Assembly: GCF_000149955.1 (NCBI RefSeq)
Contig: NC_030992.1
Coordinates: forward strand, 4,108,850 to 4,172,849
Direction: 5' to 3'
Source: Fusarium oxysporum f. sp. lycopersici 4287
Taxonomy: Eukaryota > Ascomycota > Sordariomycetes > Hypocreales > Nectriaceae
Length of the DNA stretch: 64,000 nucleotides
Below are positions 45,078 to 56,151 of this stretch, one piece after another (the first letter of the stretch is position 1; every line of letters begins with the position of its first letter). A program made the translations under genes and the position numbers. The notes under the pieces are model-generated. The model did not search any database. It worked only from the letters and a program-made list of their open reading frames with translations, and had not been told where the DNA came from.

Positions 45078-46412
45078 ATGGCGATAGGACCGTCAACCCT
45101 CCTGGTCAGTATCATTATAACAGTCTCGTCCGTCAGCTAACAGGGTACAGATCACAGAATGGACACTCATAGCCTTATCGACTGTCGTCATCATCGCCCG
45201 AATCTATCTCGACTCGTCATCTAAAACGAAAACTCATCGACAGCGACATATGGATGATTTTAGCATGGGCAGCTGGTATCACCGTGGCATCGTTCTGCGT
45301 CACGTATGTTCACATGGGCGTCATGGAGCCATGGGTGGACGGCACTTTGAAGGACTATGATGGAACTCGCGAAGATAAAGAGTTCATTCTCAAGGTATGA
45401 CAGGATTATACGGTTTATGACGTGGACTAACATCTGTGTAGTTGCTTTGGATCTGTGCTCTGCCTTTCTTTACGGCGTTTTATCTCTGCAAAGCTGCACT
45501 GCTTGCTGTCTACCGCCAAGTGATTCCTGTTCATATGCACAAGAGAAGAATGTTTCTTTGGGCCACTGCTCTTTACGTCGCACTCTCTTATATCGTCACT
45601 ATGGTTCTTCCATTTTGTGTCTGTATCCCGGTCACTCGGTTTTGGTTAGTCACCATCTACATGGAATGGCATGCGATTTGCTAACGTCAGTAGGTCACTG
45701 GAACCTGACAATAAATGCCCGCATAATGCTGCAAGTATGTTCTTGAAGACCTCTTGGGCTCTGCATTTTGCTGGCGATGTATTCAGTAAGCAATTTCTGT
45801 TGATGATACGATCAATACTAACTATGGCAGTCTTTATTCTTCCCTGGCTGATCGTACCTGATCTCATGATCAAAGGATGGCTGCGAGTTGGTGTTTACTT
45901 GACCTTCCTTCTCGGCATCATCAACATGGTCATCAGTATCGTTCGCTTTAATGAACTATTTATCGCCGGGGCCAACCGCAAGGTCTCCATCGTAGAAGCC
46001 CGTACGTTTCTGACCCAGTCTCTCACGAAAGTAGGCTAACATAGTTGTAGACTTTTGGAATACCTTGGATCTATATCTCGGTCTGGTCATCGCCTGTCTC
46101 CCCTCATTGCGACCATACTTCAACCTCGCTGCCAACTCACGCGCATTCAGCAGCATTCGAGGAAAGGGGACGAGCCAAGGTAGTCGCTATACCACCGACT
46201 CCATCCAGAAACCTGAAGCAGCGAGACTTGCGCAAGATCAATCGGGTATTTCGCCTAGTCGACCTATTAGACGCTCATCACATTCATCACGAGATTTTGA
46301 CTTGGAGTCTTGCGCTGACTCTTCAGATTCACATGAGGATGCAAAGAACAAGGCTTTTGAGATTGAATTGGCTCGAGTGCGTACTCGTGCAAGAGAGGCA
46401 TCTGATGAGTAA
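45078..46412 (+). pseudogene. Rhodopsin-domain membrane protein with two single-base lesions
   Basis: Exons 45078-45104, 45151-45394, 45442-45644, 45694-45785, 45831-46001 and 46051-46412, with introns of 45-49 nt. Family segments: ITEWTLIALSTVVIIARIY, DSDIWMILAWAAGITVA, CALPFFTAFYLCKAALLAVY, RFWSLEPDNKCP and FWNTLDLYLGLVIACLPSLR. In exon 2 the frame slips after ARIY (about 45210) and again after RLVI (about 45225); two missing bases restore it, and exon 2 is exactly two bases short of a multiple of three. Everything else closes perfectly (would be 366 residues). Either a very young pseudogene or two sequence errors. Same broad family as 40856-42264, but divergent. Confidence 0.8.
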
Positions 46413-47001
46413 AATGTAAATCGGTGAATAGTATATCAGAGCGGCTTACGAGGGCACTTCTTATCACCAAGTATGGCACATCCTCTCAGCAGGACTAACT
46501 CTTTCATTCATTTTCGGATGGTCTGTTATAACTCATACTCTAACGAACTTAATAAAAGTCACTGTTTTCAGCTTCACAAACTGCTAAAGTATTATTACAT
46601 ATCACAAATTCATGATAGGCACTAATACGCTTCCGGCCATGAGGCCACTAGAGTTTATGTCCGAAAAGAAGAATTTTTAAAAGACAGCCGATCGTATTGG
46701 TATGCTGTGGCGCCAGCTATTGAAGATCAAGTACCAACCGAGGCTAGAGTCGAGGAACATCTAGACCTGAGTAATTCCCACCACTGAGAGCCTTGTCGGT
46801 TCGAGAGCTTGTGCGAGGTATGAAGATGAGGAACTCGTAGACCTTGTAGCTCCCTTATTGTCTTTGATCCTTAAGTCCTCCACGTGCCGTTCCCGTAATG
46901 CTTCAAGGTGGTGGTGTTTTTCGTCACAACGAATTTGTCGCTGTTCACCGTCCGAATGGGCTGAGCACGCTCTGCTCTGATGGCGAGCGCTTGGCATTGA
47001 G
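46413..47001. other. Intergenic between convergent genes
   Basis: About 590 bp. A 78-codon minus-strand frame (46761-46997) starts just past the next gene's stop and is His/Ser-rich without a known motif; not called. Confidence 0.5.
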
Positions 47002-47919
47002 TCAGTTCTCTATATTCAGCCATCTGGATTTCAGTTCCTTGTCTCTAGGCGTATCGAATATATAGGTTGGCACGAATTTCGGATCCAAGAACTGAGGGCG
47101 CTTTTTCTTTTTTTGAGCTTGTTTAATCATGCGCAAACGGACCAACATTTTCTTCATTCCAGGGGTCAATATCCTCTTCTTGTTGTCAGAGATATTTTGC
47201 TTGTAATCCATATGGTTCGAGGGCTCGACATGCTCCGATGGAACTTCCCGAGGATGGGATGGCACGGACATGGTGTTGGATTTCTCATCTGCGTGGGCAA
47301 CTTTCTCTTCGGCGGGCTTTCTGCTATAATACTTGCCATCGAGTTTAGAGTCTTCTGAGTCCTCGTATTTTTCGGTTTTATAGTGCTTGTCTTTGTAGTC
47401 TTCCGAGTCCTTGCGCATTTGCGCCTCCGATTTCGGTTTCTTGTTTTCAGTCTTGTCTAGCAGTAATTCTGCATAATATGGCCAGATCGAAGGCTTTTTC
47501 TTTTTCTGAGCTTCTTTCTCTTCGGCGGGCTTTATACTGTAATGCTTGCCGTCAAGTTTGGAGTGCTTATCTGTAGAGTCTTCCGGATCCTTGTACTTGT
47601 CGGTATTAAAAAGGTGCTTGTAATGCTTTGATGAGTCTTCCTTGGGATATTCGGTTCTAGTGGTCTCGCTTTCACTTCCTTTCGAGTGACTCTTGTCCTT
47701 TGGTCCCTCCTCATCTTCAAAATTTACTGTGATGTTATTGTGGACGACTGTAGGCTCCTTGCTGCCGTACTGTATGTACTTGCGCTCGGTCTTGTGCTCT
47801 TGGGCCTTCCACTTATAGCATGGTGATCTCTCAACGACATTGATAGGCTGGGCCAAAACTTGGACGAGTCCCACCACCATGAAGATGAGGAGGAGTCGGG
47901 AGAGGCATGTAGAGGCCAT
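47002..47919 (-). CDS. Secreted Lys/Glu-rich repeat protein
   Basis: Single exon, 305 residues from the ATG at 47919, chosen because a clear signal peptide follows (MASTCLSRLLLIFMVVGLVQ, cut near VLAQP); the frame stays open upstream to 48048. The mature protein is hydrophilic and rich in Lys, Glu, Asp, Ser and Tyr. It has an internal duplication: KLDGKHYSIKPAEEK and KLDGKYYSRKPAEEK, each preceded by a KY..DPEDS / KYEDSEDS segment, about 95 residues apart. Two KKKK(R)P sites could serve as processing signals. I do not recognise a family; function unknown. Disordered secreted proteins of this look are sometimes effectors or wall proteins, an inference only. Confidence 0.65.
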   Translation of the reverse strand: MASTCLSRLLLIFMVVGLVQVLAQPINVVERSPCYKWKAQEHKTERKYIQYGSKEPTVVHNNITVNFEDEEGPKDKSHSKGSESETTRTEYPKEDSSKHYKHLFNTDKYKDPEDSTDKHSKLDGKHYSIKPAEEKEAQKKKKPSIWPYYAELLLDKTENKKPKSEAQMRKDSEDYKDKHYKTEKYEDSEDSKLDGKYYSRKPAEEKVAHADEKSNTMSVPSHPREVPSEHVEPSNHMDYKQNISDNKKRILTPGMKKMLVRLRMIKQAQKKKKRPQFLDPKFVPTYIFDTPRDKELKSRWLNIEN

Positions 47920-48110
47920 TTTGGAAGATGATGGGGAGAGAGGATGAAGATTGTGCAAGGGTAGAATGCCCCCTCTGGTACGGGAGCAGGATGGGATGTG
48001 TTTCGAAAGGTGTCTAGATGAGGGAAGAAGTGATGCATTTATAGACAAAAACTCGAGATAGAAGCACGTGTAATTCTTCTTATTCTCAACGTGGCATATG
48101 GGCTACTCAA

Positions 48111-48581
48111 TTACGTTACCTGCTCTAAATGTTGAGTTGCTTTGTTTACAGTGCTGGGGCTGGAGACACGAAACGTTAACTCCACACTCAACAAATCGGG
48201 AACGTTGACATCACCATTCAGGGTGATACCTCTAAGTAGACTCTTATCATCGTACAATTTTGAAGCCTCAATGTGAAGCATCACCGATATTTCCGAAGGA
48301 AGCGTCTCTCGGGAGCGGTATCTTGCATTAACCCAACAGAGGACTCTAAAACCTGGAGACCACGAGTCTGAGGTCAGATCTGCCCGAGAGGTTTTCATCA
48401 GACTCTGTACCAAAGTGGAACTTAAAGCAAGGTGATTATTGATGAGTCTGTTGATATTTTGGGCTGCTTTTGGTTCAACACGTTGACAATCTTGCCGCCT
48501 CGTCGATACATCTCCCATCAATGGCAAAAGCCCTCCCTTGACGCCTTTCTCCTGGCTCTCCAAGCACCTCGTTTCCCTCAC
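48111..48581 (-). CDS. Hypothetical protein, uncertain
   Basis: A 156-codon frame, internally starting perhaps at MGDVSTRRQD or MKTSRADLTS, ending SPSTVNKATQHLEQVT. Composition is protein-like, but there is no motif, signal peptide or family I recognise. It lies in the space between the secreted repeat protein and the glutathione transferase and could be chance. Confidence 0.3.
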   Translation of the reverse strand: MRETRCLESQEKGVKGGLLPLMGDVSTRRQDCQRVEPKAAQNINRLINNHLALSSTLVQSLMKTSRADLTSDSWSPGFRVLCWVNARYRSRETLPSEISVMLHIEASKLYDDKSLLRGITLNGDVNVPDLLSVELTFRVSSPSTVNKATQHLEQVT

Positions 48582-48809
48582 TAGCCCCTGTCTCGGCCGT
48601 ACCCTTGCTCTAAATTCATGTCAGTAGCCACCGGTCACTTTAAAGATCCCGATAAGAAACTCGCCGACCTATCGGAGACTTCTCATCAACTAAACAATCC
48701 GCAAAGTCCCCTCACCAAACACGTATAAAAGTCCCTTTTGAGTCAACAATGATCAACTTTATTGCCACAACTCATTCCATCAACAAGACTCCAATCAATT
48801 ACCCTCACT

Positions 48810-49550
48810 ATGTCAACCCCTCTTGAACTCTTCTCCCTCTCATGGGGAATGTACCCCCGCCGCGTCCTCATCTATCTCGCCGAGAAAAACCTCCTCAAAT
48901 CACCACTCATCAAAGTTACAGAAGTAACAGTCTGCCCTAATAGCAATAGCTTAACGGCGCCCGGAAAACCCAAAGGAACAGCGCCAATCTTGCGTCTTCC
49001 AGATGGAAAGTTCATCAAGCAGTCAATCGCCATTCTCGAGTACTTTGAAGACATCTGCGATCATCCACAGCAGCCATGGCAAATTGAACTCACGAAAGGC
49101 GCCGGTGGCAGTATGCTTGGACGGACAGCGGAGGAAAAAGCACGGGTCAGAGAGGTTCTGGGTCTTGCTGATGAAGTCACCAGTCAGTTTGGCTTTGCGT
49201 GCCACAAGGGTACGGCGCTGTTCAACATGCTTGAGGAGACGCATCCAGTCACGTCGAAACTTGCTCTTGAGTACTGCACCAAGAATCTCAAACTGCTGGA
49301 GAAATACTACGAGGAGGATACTCGCTTTAATGGTGGAGATGGACAAGTCACTATTGCTGATTGCGTTTTATACTCAACTCTGCACTTTGCCAAAGAACTC
49401 TACTCTCTGGACCTTTTGGCAGATCCCGAGTTGGTCAGTCTTCGAGCATTTTACACTTGGTTCAGTGGAAGAGAAAGTGTCCAGGTTCCGGAAAACCATT
49501 TCCCGGCTCAGATCAAAGAACTGGCTTGTCAATGGCTTCCTGTGGAGTAA
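48810..49550 (+). CDS. Glutathione S-transferase
   Basis: Single exon, 246 residues from the ATG at 48810 (MSTPLELFSLSWGMYPRRVL); the frame opens earlier without support. The N-terminal thioredoxin-like domain shows the GKPKGTAPILRLPDGKFIKQS segment with conserved cis-proline and the SIAILEYFED glutathione-binding region. The all-helical C-terminal domain has GDGQVTIADCVLYSTL, matching the conserved N-capping motif. It should conjugate glutathione to electrophiles or peroxides in the cytosol. GTATAAAAG at about 48722-48730 is a good TATA box about 80 bp upstream. The next gene, an aldehyde dehydrogenase, is in tandem 381 bp downstream, which hints at shared detoxification roles. Confidence 0.9.
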   Translation: MSTPLELFSLSWGMYPRRVLIYLAEKNLLKSPLIKVTEVTVCPNSNSLTAPGKPKGTAPILRLPDGKFIKQSIAILEYFEDICDHPQQPWQIELTKGAGGSMLGRTAEEKARVREVLGLADEVTSQFGFACHKGTALFNMLEETHPVTSKLALEYCTKNLKLLEKYYEEDTRFNGGDGQVTIADCVLYSTLHFAKELYSLDLLADPELVSLRAFYTWFSGRESVQVPENHFPAQIKELACQWLPVE

Positions 49551-49931
49551 CTTGAAGTAGCGGCAAGCATAAGAGTTGCCACAACTACAGGTTCAACGGC
49601 TTCAGATCGAGATCATAGACTTAATTTTATACATAATAAACACAATCATAGATAGAAATCAGTTCATGAACTCTGCCGCCGTGTCTCAGATCCACTCCAC
49701 CACGATGATCATCTCGGGCCGTTCATAGCGCCGCGTCTCGGCTGCAATGTTTCACGGGTGTTTTCCCCCTCCTGAAATATTGCGGGGGTGGCGCATAAAC
49801 CCTTTCGGATGTTTTGCCTATCAAGCTTGTGGTTGATGTCATGTGAAACAACCTCGTCATTGATAAATTGAGACATTTCTCAGTAGTCAAATCCACACAA
49901 ATACAAAATACGCATCATTCAACTTGCAGAA
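49551..49931. other. Intergenic between glutathione transferase and aldehyde dehydrogenase
   Basis: Contains C/G-rich CGGG and CCCCC runs about 49,710-49,800 that may belong to the promoter of the dehydrogenase; no gene. Confidence 0.5.
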
Positions 49932-51509
49932 ATGGGCTCGACGAATGGAAACGAGGCAATCAAGCCTCTGATGCTAATTGACGGTCAAGTATTAAGCCCA
50001 ACTCCCCGCTCATTCACTGTTGACTAACTGTATCAGTTGATCGGCGCCTCCGATGGTAGCACTTTTCCCCTCTTCAACCCAGCGACAGGCGATAAAGTCG
50101 CAAATGGTAAAACACACACAATACCCGCTCTGATTCTCAACTAAAACTGTCTTTGTCAAGTCCCCGAAGCCACAAGAGACGATGTCAACAACGCCGTCGC
50201 AGCTGCACAGCGCGCCTTTCCTGCATGGTCTGCTTTAGATCCTGCCAAGCGCGGCGGCTACATGAAGAAACTCGCGGGTCTCATCAGACAGCATAATGAC
50301 GAACTGGCTTTACTCGAGGCAAAGTCAATGGGTCGTCCATTGCCCGAGTTCTTTGAAGGATATGCCGCTGCTGGGAGCTATGAGTACTACGCCGAAGCTT
50401 GGCCTCACATCCAAGGCCAGGCAAGTCTCAACACGCCAGGCTATGTCACCATGACTCTACGTCAGCCATTTGGCGTTGTCGGTGCTATTATCCCCTGGAA
50501 TGCTGCTCTCCTCTTCTTTGCAGGGAAGACTGCACCTGCGCTCATCACTGGAAATACAGTCGTGCTCAAGTCAAGCGAGAAAGCGCCTCTCGGTGCAGCC
50601 AAGTTCGCTGAGCTGATCCACAAGGCGGGCTTTCCACCTGGCGTCTTCAACGTCATATCAGGCCACGGCAACCCCTCTGGAGCCGCCCTCTCGTCACACA
50701 TGGATGTGCGCGCAATCTCGTTTACTGGCTCGGGACGCACTGGACGGGCGATTCAGGAAGCAGCTGCCAAGTCCAACCTGAAGAAGGTGATCCTTGAACT
50801 CGGTGGTAAATCGCCTGTTATTATTTTCGATGATGCAGACATCGAACAGGCTGCTAAAGACACTATGCACAGTATCCAGTGGAACAGTGGACAGGTCTGC
50901 ATGGCTAATTCTCGCGTTTACGTGCAAGACACCATCTCTGAGAAGTTCATTGAAGCTAGTAAGAAGGCACTTTCAGCTGCTAAGCCAGGTGATCCAACAC
51001 AAAAGGGCGTTGATCATGGTCCGCAAGCAGACAAGACTCAGTACGAGACGGTTCTCTCTTATATAGATGAGGGAAAGAAGTCAGGAAAACTTGTTCAAGG
51101 TGGAAAGGGAAGCTATGACAAGACAGGAGGCTTCTTCATTGAACCGACGATCTTCCTGGACACGGCTGAAAATGCCAAGATCATGAAGGAGGAGATCTTT
51201 GGGCCTGTTGTGAACATCAACGTCATCAAAACGGAAGAAGAGGCTATCCAGAAGGCTAACGATACAGAGTATGGCCTTTATGCTGCGGTGTACACCAAGA
51301 ATATTGATCGGGCGATGAGGGTTACTCAACAGCTCAACTCGGGCTACGTCGGTATCAACTGCACCAGTCCCACGACTGCCAGGGATCTTCCTTTTGGAGG
51401 ATATAAGTCTTCGGGGCAAGGTCGAGAAGGTTACCTTTATAGTATGGATAACTTCTTGGAGGTCAAGAGTGTTATGATGAAGGTGGACGCGGGCGGACCC
51501 AAATTGTAA
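49932..51509 (+). CDS. Aldehyde dehydrogenase (491 aa)
   Basis: Three exons: 49932-49988, 50037-50106 and 50161-51509, with introns of 48 and 54 nt, giving 491 residues. Signatures: GAIIPWNAALLFF, FTGSGRTGRAIQ, VILELGGKS (E255), NSGQVCMANSRVY (C289), EEIFGPVVN and PFGGYKSSGQGREGY. E and C are 34 residues apart as usual. The C-terminal region matches NAD(P)+-dependent class 1/2-type fungal enzymes. The window's other aldehyde dehydrogenase (25803-27413) is clearly a different paralogue. Likely cytosolic, oxidising aliphatic or aromatic aldehydes; the substrate is unknown. Intact. Confidence 0.95.
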
Positions 51510-51742
51510 CTTGGGTAATGATGGTAACCGGTTCAATATATTCTTTGGCTACCATCTAATTCGGAGACGAAACTCTATAACGATAAATTCCATTTCTATT
51601 TATGCAGCTGAGTCCTTGATACTCTAGGCAGAACTGCTGCTGAGTGAGGGCCGATTCCCCAACCTTGAGCTGAGGTTGGCCGCCATCAACGCTGATGGCG
51701 ACTCAACTAACCCCAAAGACTCCTTCGAACAGGCCTCACTTC

Positions 51743-52053
51743 CTAACGGCAACATGTGTACTATAAGAACATATTAGTAGGCAGCTCAGAAACTCAATAA
51801 TTCTTCAGATATTTCTTACTGTAGCCACGCACTGGTCACCATCATTGACAGGGGGATGTTGTTGTACGTCGTGAGCTGCAGTGCCAAAGGGACATCCCAC
51901 GTCGCCGTAGCCGTTGGGGCAATCGAGTAAGCCTTCATTATAGTGCGCATCAGCTTGAACTTTATAGACCCTTGCCCTTGAGCCACACGATCCTGCGCGA
52001 GAGGAACTGGCGAGGAGGACAATGGGAAGAAAGGTGTAATAAGTGAACTTTAT
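51743..52053 (-). pseudogene. Small cysteine-rich secreted protein with ATA in place of the start codon
   Basis: Reading from 52053 gives KFTYYTFLPIVLLASSSRA, a classic signal peptide, then a mature part with GSCGS, LLDCPNGYGDVGCPFGTA and DGDQCVAT. A 59-nt intron (51819-51761; GTAAGA..CTACTAAT..TATAG) joins a second exon coding YTCCR and a stop, for 83 codons and six cysteines. The codon just before KFTYY is ATA, and no in-frame ATG lies upstream before stops, so an ATG was probably lost by a G-to-A change. Effector-like by size and cysteines, not by homology. It could still be a living gene if another start is used. Confidence 0.55.
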
Positions 52054-52517
52054 TTTAAGGTGAGGGCAGAGTGAAATGAATCCTAGGCAAGATACACTAT
52101 AAAGAAAAGAGATAGATCTTTTAAATACCTTGATTTAATTATTACATAGACCATAGAAAAGTCAAAGATGGGTAATCTATGAACATCGCTTGTAATACAA
52201 TCAGGAAAGTTTATAGATCATAAAAACCCCACCAATGGAGAACTACTACCACGCTCACTCATTGGCTCTATGGATGATTGAGTTTTCACCAGCGTTACAG
52301 CTAAGCAGATATAGTCTGTAACCCTTGTTATCTACTTCTTATGGCGGGTTCTCGCTAACTAATCTATTCACTGAATGCGCTGACATTGAAATGTTAGCGC
52401 AGCGCTTCCTTGAAGTCGCAATATCCTCTACTTCTAGACACGAACGAATGCAATCACAGCCAAGTTCCGGGACTGATCAGAACCGGTATCCAAGACTGTC
52501 CTCCCAAGTTTGGGTCG
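52054..52517. other. Intergenic, no gene recognised
   Basis: About 460 bp; the frame at 52325-52606 overlaps the end of the next pseudogene in antisense and is not called. Confidence 0.5.
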
Positions 52518-54095
52518 CTATCGTGATTGTGAGTGGGGCGGGTGGGAGGAAAGGCCCAGAAGTGGAAACAAGAGCGAAAGGGGTGACCAGAGCTTATACG
52601 GGCTGATAAACAGCTGGAGCAAGCGAACAAAGAGACCGTAAAAGTGGTCATCCGTGCTTCCTTGTATGTGGTGTGAGTTTCGTCTCATAGCACCAAAACC
52701 TCTGCAGACGACCTTGATACAGCCTCTACACCGCTTCCAATCTTCCTCGGCAGCACCCGGACTCTTCCAATCCAACCAAGAAGACTCCAAGTACAGCAGA
52801 GACTCAAAATCCACGTTGATAAAGCTCTTCCAGAGATCAATCTCCCTCAACCACAGATTCGTCTGCATAGCAAACGCAACAGCCGTACAGTATCACAACA
52901 AATCATCCCCATCCTTCCCCATAACCAATATCAAATCCCCCCTATGCACAACCCTATCCCCAAACTTATCTTTCAACAATCTAACCTCTTCCCCGTAGTA
53001 TGATGCGCACTGAACTCACTACCACGTATATCCTTTGGCACAAACTTCCACACCCACGATCGACCGCGACTATCGAGGAAGCTTGTATTTCGACGGTTGA
53101 ACATGCCCACCATGAAAGGGTAGTAGTGCGCTGCAGACCAGAGACGCAGAAGGGCGAAACGAGCGGTTGAGTGCTTTTCGGAGAATGAGCGGGCGGTGGG
53201 GATTACTTTAGGCCATTTGGAGGGATCGACGAATGCAGGGGGAAATTCCATGGGGAAGTTGCCGTGTTGGTCTTCGTAGTTGGTGAAGAGGTCGAGTTTG
53301 TTGGGGCGGTGGGGTTCTGTGCTGGCTGTTGCCATGCCGAGAACGACTTCGGGGTGGTTTTGCATATACGCTGGGGCGATTACACTAGTTTGATAACTGT
53401 GATTTGTTAGTGATGTTTTAAAAGGTAGACTGAGGGAGGTGAAGGAACAGTGGGCGATGGTGGGACGGGCTGTGAGAATCCATCCCATGGGGTACATATC
53501 AGCAGAATATCAACGTCTTGTAAAACTCCTTCCACTCCTTCCAAAACTCCTTATCGCGGAATTTATAGCTCGTTCTGGTTCGGCGATCAGGGCGCACCTT
53601 GCTTCGTTCCTTAGGATCAAAGACTCCTGATTTTCTGAACTCGTCGCACTGGCTTGAGTTGACAAACATGGTGACTAGCGTTGTGACATTCGAGTCTGGG
53701 AAGAACATGGCTATCATAGCGAATGCTTGAACAATGTCTTGGACGATGAAGCTGTGTAGCCAGGGATATCGCGGATCTTGGACGTAGTCGTCGTAATCGC
53801 CGCGAAGGTCAAGCCACTCGAGAATCTCGGCTATGAAAAAGATCCAACCTGTCGAACCGACGTGAGGGGTCTTGAGCATAGAGCGGAGTGTTTCTTGGAG
53901 AAGGTTGTATTTGGCGTTGTACCCTGGCTCGAGATCTCCAGCTTGGAAAGACTCCTTGAAGCCTAGGTCCGTTAGTCTCGGTCAAGTTGAAGCGGTGAAA
54001 TACTTACCAAAGCCCTGTCTCGCTCCATCTTCTCCATAGGATCAGATTCCTCAAGTCGTCGATCATACGACAACGTCTTATACGCATTGAGCAAC
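52518..54095 (-). pseudogene. Broken gene of an unnamed fungal family
   Basis: Minus-strand coding can be traced from about 54095 (LLNAYKTLSYDRRLEE), over an intron 54007-53963, through MLKTPHVGSTGWIFFIAEIL, FIVQDIVQAFAMIAMFFPDS, then MYPMGWILTARPTIAH, RLWSAAHYYPFMVGMFNRRN, RGRSWVWKFVPKDIRGSEFS and AFAMQTNLWLREIDLWKSF. I cannot name the family, but I judge it to be a conserved hypothetical of filamentous fungi. Lesions: frame change at about 53508, another at about 53000 (after AHHTTG), and an in-frame TGA at 52893-52895. The start was not found and the end is uncertain. No signal peptide seen in the part present. Confidence 0.65.
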
Positions 54096-54600
54096 GTTGT
54101 CGGGCTTCAGCTCCTGAGAAGTTGATAAGATAAATCACTGATAAGATAAGAAAACATCGCTGACTAACACGTCTTTCAGCACTTGATCCACGACGCGTGT
54201 CGTCATGCGGGGTATTTTTCCTCTTGACACGCGAATTCGAAACTGACGCGTTTGAATACCCTGGACGAGACCTGATAGAAGATGTAATTGTGACTAATTC
54301 ATCCTACTTGTAACTTGCAATGTCAATATCAGGCTTATTAACTGGGATAGGAATTTGAATTTTACTTTTACTAATAATTTACATTTAAAATGTTTCTTTT
54401 TAAGCTTCCGCCGACTTTTTATCTATTTTATCACATTTCCAATTTTTTCTCCTTGATTCAAAGGTAAAGCCTGTGAGATCTCAGCGAGATTTACTAAATG
54501 TCAAATACTCTCAAATGTGTATGTACCAGACGATTTAGGTATTTCGTATTAATACAGCTAGTCGAAGCTACTCCCTCTCATTGCGTTATAGTTATACCCT
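54096..54600. other. Intergenic, partly A+T-rich
   Basis: About 500 bp including an A/T-rich run near 54,340-54,450. No coding signal beyond the possible lost 5' end of the neighbouring pseudogene. Confidence 0.5.
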
Positions 54601-56151
54601 TTAGTATACACCAGGCAAGATCCTGTATCTAACCTTGTTCTTATACTCATCCCAATCCTTGCCATACTTCTCAATGCAAGCAGCATCATCTCTTCTCTCC
54701 CGATGAATAAGCAGGAACCCGAACCAAGCTGAGTAAAAGTACGTAAACAGCATACCCCAAGGCGCAGCGCCATCCGGAGTCACCAAGCGACCATCCAGCA
54801 TCTTGACAACCTCGTTTCCTGCCACGGCACTACCAGCTGGCAGAATAACGTAACCAGCGAACTTGGTCGGCAGCGAAAAAGGAAGAGACTGAAGCCAGTC
54901 GCCAAAGTAGTTGATGTGACGGGCCATTCCCCACCATCCGCCGGTCAAAAGCTTGGTTCCGCGCTTGGTCTGGATGAAGGTCATGTTTGCGAAAGCAGGG
55001 TGATTGGGGTCCTTGCGGAAGAGAGCCTTCTGGTTGTTGGAGGATCGGAAGATGTACAGCCCGATAGCAAAGACAGTGGCGATAGCGGAAACACCGACAG
55101 GTCCCAGATGAACGGGGTAGACAGAGAGGTAGCGGCACTGAGTCGAGTAAAGGAAAGGAACCCAGACCATGTTACCCCAGGTAAGCATGAATCCAAGACC
55201 ATCTTGGGTGATGTCCATCATACCCAGGAGTCCAATCTCTGAGTACTGACCTTCAAGCACGTAGTAAGCTTGCACCGTAGCGATGACCAAGATACTATCA
55301 GAAACATAGCCGTAGTTGCGATACTGCTGCGCAATAAACGCACAGTTGAACAAGATCCAGCCTGTAAGAGCAGTGCGCATCTCCAACCAAGACTTGATGT
55401 CAATCTCACCGAAAATGGGAAGCGTGACGCGAGGGTTGAGCTCACGGCCGATAAAGAAGTCGTAGATGATGCGACCAGTGTGTCCACCTCTTGCCAACTC
55501 GCGCAGCTCGGGATTGCCCTTCTTGACGGAGAAACTGCCGATGTAGACGTAAAGTGAGACGATGAAAGTTAGGACGGTGCTTGTGGTGAGAAGTTGGAGG
55601 TAGTTGGTGGTCATGAAGGTCCAGACAGGAAATTCGGCGCCGTAGATGTAAGTCCCAACAGCGCAGGCGACCAATTGCACAACGCTTGAAGAAAAGGCTG
55701 CAATTCTGTCAGTTTCACTACCCAAGCGGTGAGATCAAAGGGAACACGTACAATTAAAGCGATACCTCAGAGCCTTGCCCGACTCCCTCAACTTCGTCCC
55801 ATAAACCTCCTGCGCCGGCAAAACACGATAAAGCACCAGACTCAGAAAATAATAAGCAAGAAGCCACCCCGTGACCTCCCAGCTCATGAATCCCCAGATG
55901 CCCTCTTTCGGCCAGGGCGTTTGCTCCTTTAACTTTTGCCACGTCAATGTTTTAGGTTCAAGAAGCGCTGGCGCGGGACATCCTGAAACATCGTTGCAGC
56001 CGAGATAGAGGAGTTGCATGAGAATTGGAAGACCAAAGACGATGCCTGTGGCGCCGATGCTGTTGAGAGTTAGTGATGAAGGGGGAGGGTGAGGGAGGGT
56101 GCTTGCTTACGGGCCGCCAAATTCGTATTCTGGTGTTTTTGGGGCCTTCAT
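54601..56151 (-). CDS. ERG24: Delta(14)-sterol reductase
   Basis: Three exons: 56151-56111, 56059-55752 and 55697-54601, with introns of 51 and 54 nt, giving 481 residues. Family signatures are clear: LLTGGWWGMARHINYFGDWL and the C-terminal HRERRDDAACIEKYGKDWDE and YRILPGVY, with about eight or nine hydrophobic segments. It reduces the C14-C15 double bond of sterol intermediates in ergosterol synthesis, using NADPH in the ER membrane, and is the target of morpholine fungicides. Filamentous fungi often carry two or three copies; whether this is the main one cannot be told. Intact. Confidence 0.95.

Noticed and set aside
46761..46997. 78-codon minus-strand frame next to the secreted repeat protein
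   Set aside because: Could not be joined as an exon; low-complexity His/Ser content and no motif.
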